Part shown: one piece after another, positions 14,922 to 16,825 of the stretch
Layout of the letters: every line of letters starts with the position of its first letter
Position numbering within the stretch: position 1 is the first letter of the stretch
Source of the DNA: JAZKSG01 sp036626215
GTDB taxonomy: Archaea; Thermoplasmatota; E2; DHVEG-1
Length of the DNA: 16,825 bases
Assembly: GCA_036626215.1 (NCBI GenBank)
Contig: JAZKSG010000028.1
Span: 1-16,825 of the forward strand
Direction of reading: 5' to 3'
Made by a program: the position numbers and the translations under genes
The notes under the pieces: model-generated
What the model was told of the DNA's origin: nothing
What the model saw: the letters and a program-made list of their open reading frames with translations, nothing else
Databases searched by the model: none

Positions 14922-15858
14922 GAAAGAGACTGCTTATGCGAGAAAAGCTTATGGTCAAAAACTTGTGGAGCTTGGTAAAAAGAATAAAGATATCGTAGTT
15001 TTAGATGCGGATTTATCTAAGTCTACCAAGACTATGTTGTTTGGAAAGGAGTTTCCAGATCGTTTTTTTGAGATGGGGATAGCTGAAGCAAACATGGTTT
15101 CCACTGCAGCTGGTTTGGCATCTTGTGGTAAGATTCCTTTTGTTAGTACTTTCGCTGTTTTTGCAACTGGTCGAGTTTATGATCAGATAAGGATGGATGT
15201 AGCCTATTCTGAGTCAAATGTTAAAATTTTTGCTACTCATGGAGGTATCAGCGTCGGAAAGGATGGAGCTAGTCATCAGATGATAGAGGATCTTAGTTTG
15301 ATGCGTGTTCTTCCAAACATGACTGTTATGGCTCCTAGTGATTCTGTTCAAACCAGTCGTCTGGTAGAAATTATGGCTGAAACTAAAGGGCCTATGTACG
15401 CTCGGGTGGGTCGTCCTCCTGCACCGATTATTTATGATGAAGAAGATGTAGAAGATTTAAAGATTGGTAAAGGCGTCGTGTTAAATGAAGGATCAGATGT
15501 TTGTTTTATCGCATGTGGGACGATGGTGGAGCCTGCTCTGATGGCTGCTGAGGAGCTAAAAGAAAAAGATGTTGAAGCATCTGTTTTAGATATACATACT
15601 TTGAAACCTCTGGATGAGAAACTGATATCCAAACATGCTGAGAAAGCTAACGTGGTTATAACCGCTGAGGAACACAGCATCATGGGAGGGTTAGGGTCAG
15701 CAGTATCTGAAACTCTTGTCGAACAAGGCATATGCAACAAATTCCATCGTGTAGGTATAAGAGATGTTTTTTGTGAAAGCGGTTCCCCTGCAGATCTTCT
15801 TGAAAAATACAATTTAAACAAAGAACATTTAGTTAAAAAAGCTTTAGAGATACTATAA
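14914..15858 (+). CDS. tkt: Transketolase, C-terminal (pyrimidine-binding) subunit
   Basis: 314 residues containing the pyrimidine-binding and C-terminal domains. Glu58 in MGIAEANM is the conserved glutamate that activates thiamine diphosphate, and the sequence around Phe83-Arg93 (FATGRVYDQIR) and His121 fits the substrate and cofactor pocket. The C-terminal domain (about 185-314) is complete. The start is a TTG at 14914, supported by GGAGG 9 nt upstream and by alignment with the usual N-terminus; no ATG is available nearby. The 8-bp overlap with the upstream subunit gene indicates translational coupling and equal amounts of both halves. It is convergent with the DRG GTPase gene, 17 bp apart. 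Confidence 0.93.
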   Translation: MSEKETAYARKAYGQKLVELGKKNKDIVVLDADLSKSTKTMLFGKEFPDRFFEMGIAEANMVSTAAGLASCGKIPFVSTFAVFATGRVYDQIRMDVAYSESNVKIFATHGGISVGKDGASHQMIEDLSLMRVLPNMTVMAPSDSVQTSRLVEIMAETKGPMYARVGRPPAPIIYDEEDVEDLKIGKGVVLNEGSDVCFIACGTMVEPALMAAEELKEKDVEASVLDIHTLKPLDEKLISKHAEKANVVITAEEHSIMGGLGSAVSETLVEQGICNKFHRVGIRDVFCESGSPADLLEKYNLNKEHLVKKALEIL

Positions 15859-15875
15859 AAGAAATTGTTTTCAAA

Positions 15876-16825
15876 TTATTTTTTTATAACAATGGTTAAT
15901 ATGTCTCCATCCTGTAGTTTATGATCTAACCCTGCGTTTTGGTTTTCATGTTTAGCAGAAGGACCAGATACTATTGCATATCGGAAACGTTTTTTGAAAT
16001 CTCTGTGGAGTTTAAAACAGGCGTCTTCTATAGTATCTCCTTCTTTTAGGATAAGAGGTTCTTCCATGTCAGCTTGTTCTCCTACAGGTTTCATATAGAC
16101 TCTTATTAATCGAAGTTCAGAGAAAATAGTTTCTTTTAGTTTTTTTAGATTAGTTTTTTCTGTAGCGCTTATAGGTATTAATTTCCAGCCTTTGTCTTCA
16201 ATTTTTTTCTTTTTTTCTTTTACAGTTTCCTCTGAAAAAAGATCGATTTTGTTTAGTAGAACTAAAGCTGGTACGTATAATCGGTTGCCTATTAAAACAT
16301 CGATTAGTTGATCCTCAGTTATATCTTCTCTGATGTTGACGTTTGCGTTTGTTATATATTCAGAGCAGATAGATTTCACTACTTCCTCGCTGAGATTACT
16401 TAATTCTACAGCTGATGCTACTTTTATTCCTCCATGTCCTGTTTTGTTTATCTTTACATCTGGTTTTTTTTCGTTTAAACGCAAACCTGCTTTATGTAAC
16501 TCTTCATACATTATTTCCAGCTGTTCAATGTTTTGAACATCGATCATAAAAAGTATAAGATCTACAGAGCGGACTGCTGATAAAACTTCTTGACCTCGTC
16601 CTTTACCTTTTGAAGCACCTTGGATTAAACCAGGTAGATCCAAGATTTGGATGTCAGCTCCTTTATATTTTAAAATACCGGGTATGGTTTCTAGGGTGGT
16701 AAAGTTGTAATATGCGACTTCGCTTTTAGCGCCGGTTAAACGATTTAGAAGAGTACTTTTTCCGACGCTGGGGAAACCTACAAGTCCCACTGTTGCATCT
16801 CCAGTTTTTCTAACTCCGAAACCTT
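15876..16825 (-). CDS. DRG-family GTPase with TGS domain, N-terminus off the window
   Basis: An OBG/DRG-type GTP-binding protein, cut at its N-terminus by the right edge. The frame stays open to the edge and reads GFGVRKTGDATV before the P-loop, so a GTG at 16790 is an internal valine, not the start. G1 is GFPSVGKST, G3 is DLPG (about 50 residues later) and G4 is NKID; the stretch GASKGKGRG after G3 is typical of DRG proteins. The last 65 or so residues form a TGS domain (GDTIEDACFKLHRDFKKRF). DRG proteins associate with ribosomes and help with translation stress in eukaryotes; the archaeal role is thought to be similar. Perhaps 50-60 residues are missing. Confidence 0.92.
   Translation of the reverse strand, partial: GFGVRKTGDATVGLVGFPSVGKSTLLNRLTGAKSEVAYYNFTTLETIPGILKYKGADIQILDLPGLIQGASKGKGRGQEVLSAVRSVDLILFMIDVQNIEQLEIMYEELHKAGLRLNEKKPDVKINKTGHGGIKVASAVELSNLSEEVVKSICSEYITNANVNIREDITEDQLIDVLIGNRLYVPALVLLNKIDLFSEETVKEKKKKIEDKGWKLIPISATEKTNLKKLKETIFSELRLIRVYMKPVGEQADMEEPLILKEGDTIEDACFKLHRDFKKRFRYAIVSGPSAKHENQNAGLDHKLQDGDILTIVIKK
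15879..15885 (+). terminator. T-run after the transketolase operon
   Basis: Seven T starting about 20 nt past the TAA of the second transketolase subunit. It lies inside the last codons of the convergent DRG gene (lysine codons on the other strand), so the same bases may serve both purposes. Confidence 0.3.

Noticed and set aside
16790..16792. GTG as the start of the DRG GTPase
   Set aside because: The codons before it continue the typical DRG sequence (GDATV before the P-loop), so it is an internal valine.

Overview
The window is AT-rich and looks archaeal. Promoters are TATA-box type, often 25-30 bp from the start codon (leaderless). T-tracts follow stop codons. The gene set includes a single-domain KaiC-like ATPase, an HTH-PAS regulator, a split transketolase, a DRG-type GTPase with a TGS domain, and a HemK2/Mtq2-type methyltransferase. 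An RNase III, unusual for archaea, together with two very large exported cysteine-peptidase-like proteins, points to an uncultured Thermoplasmatota-type (MBG-D-like) euryarchaeon. That placement is inference from gene content only.

Left part (1-7047, minus strand): two tandem, same-strand paralogous genes encode exported proteins of about 1,140-1,195 residues. Each has a signal peptide and a conserved C-terminal half that ends like gingipain (C25) peptidases. The complete copy has a C-terminal membrane anchor; the other runs off the left edge, but its frame is open for all 1,100 visible codons. Both carry His-Gly and His-Ser-Cys-Gly motifs consistent with a caspase/gingipain-type dyad, and a segment resembling a cell-wall-binding repeat 2 unit. 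They share a near-identical core promoter but have different inverted repeats beside it.

Middle (7179-12735): a KaiC-like ATPase (minus) diverges from a radical SAM protein with a C-terminal helix-hairpin-helix (plus). Then come a dsRBD-less RNase III (plus), a four-helix membrane protein overlapping it tail to tail, a Mtq2-like methyltransferase (minus), a small three-helix membrane protein (plus), and an HTH-PAS regulator (minus) with three copies of a TTGCAATGCAA-like site around its promoter.

Right part (12736-16825): a gene-free stretch of about 370 bp holds the operator sites and a foldable repeat pair that might be a small RNA. It is followed by a nitrilase-superfamily hydrolase, the two overlapping halves of a transketolase (non-oxidative pentose phosphate metabolism), and a convergent DRG GTPase that runs off the right edge.

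Most genes appear to be independent transcription units; only the transketolase pair is a clear operon. The most distinctive system is the pair of surface peptidase-like proteins, plausibly for extracellular protein degradation or cell-surface processing. I saw no rRNA, tRNA, CRISPR array, transposase or integrase.
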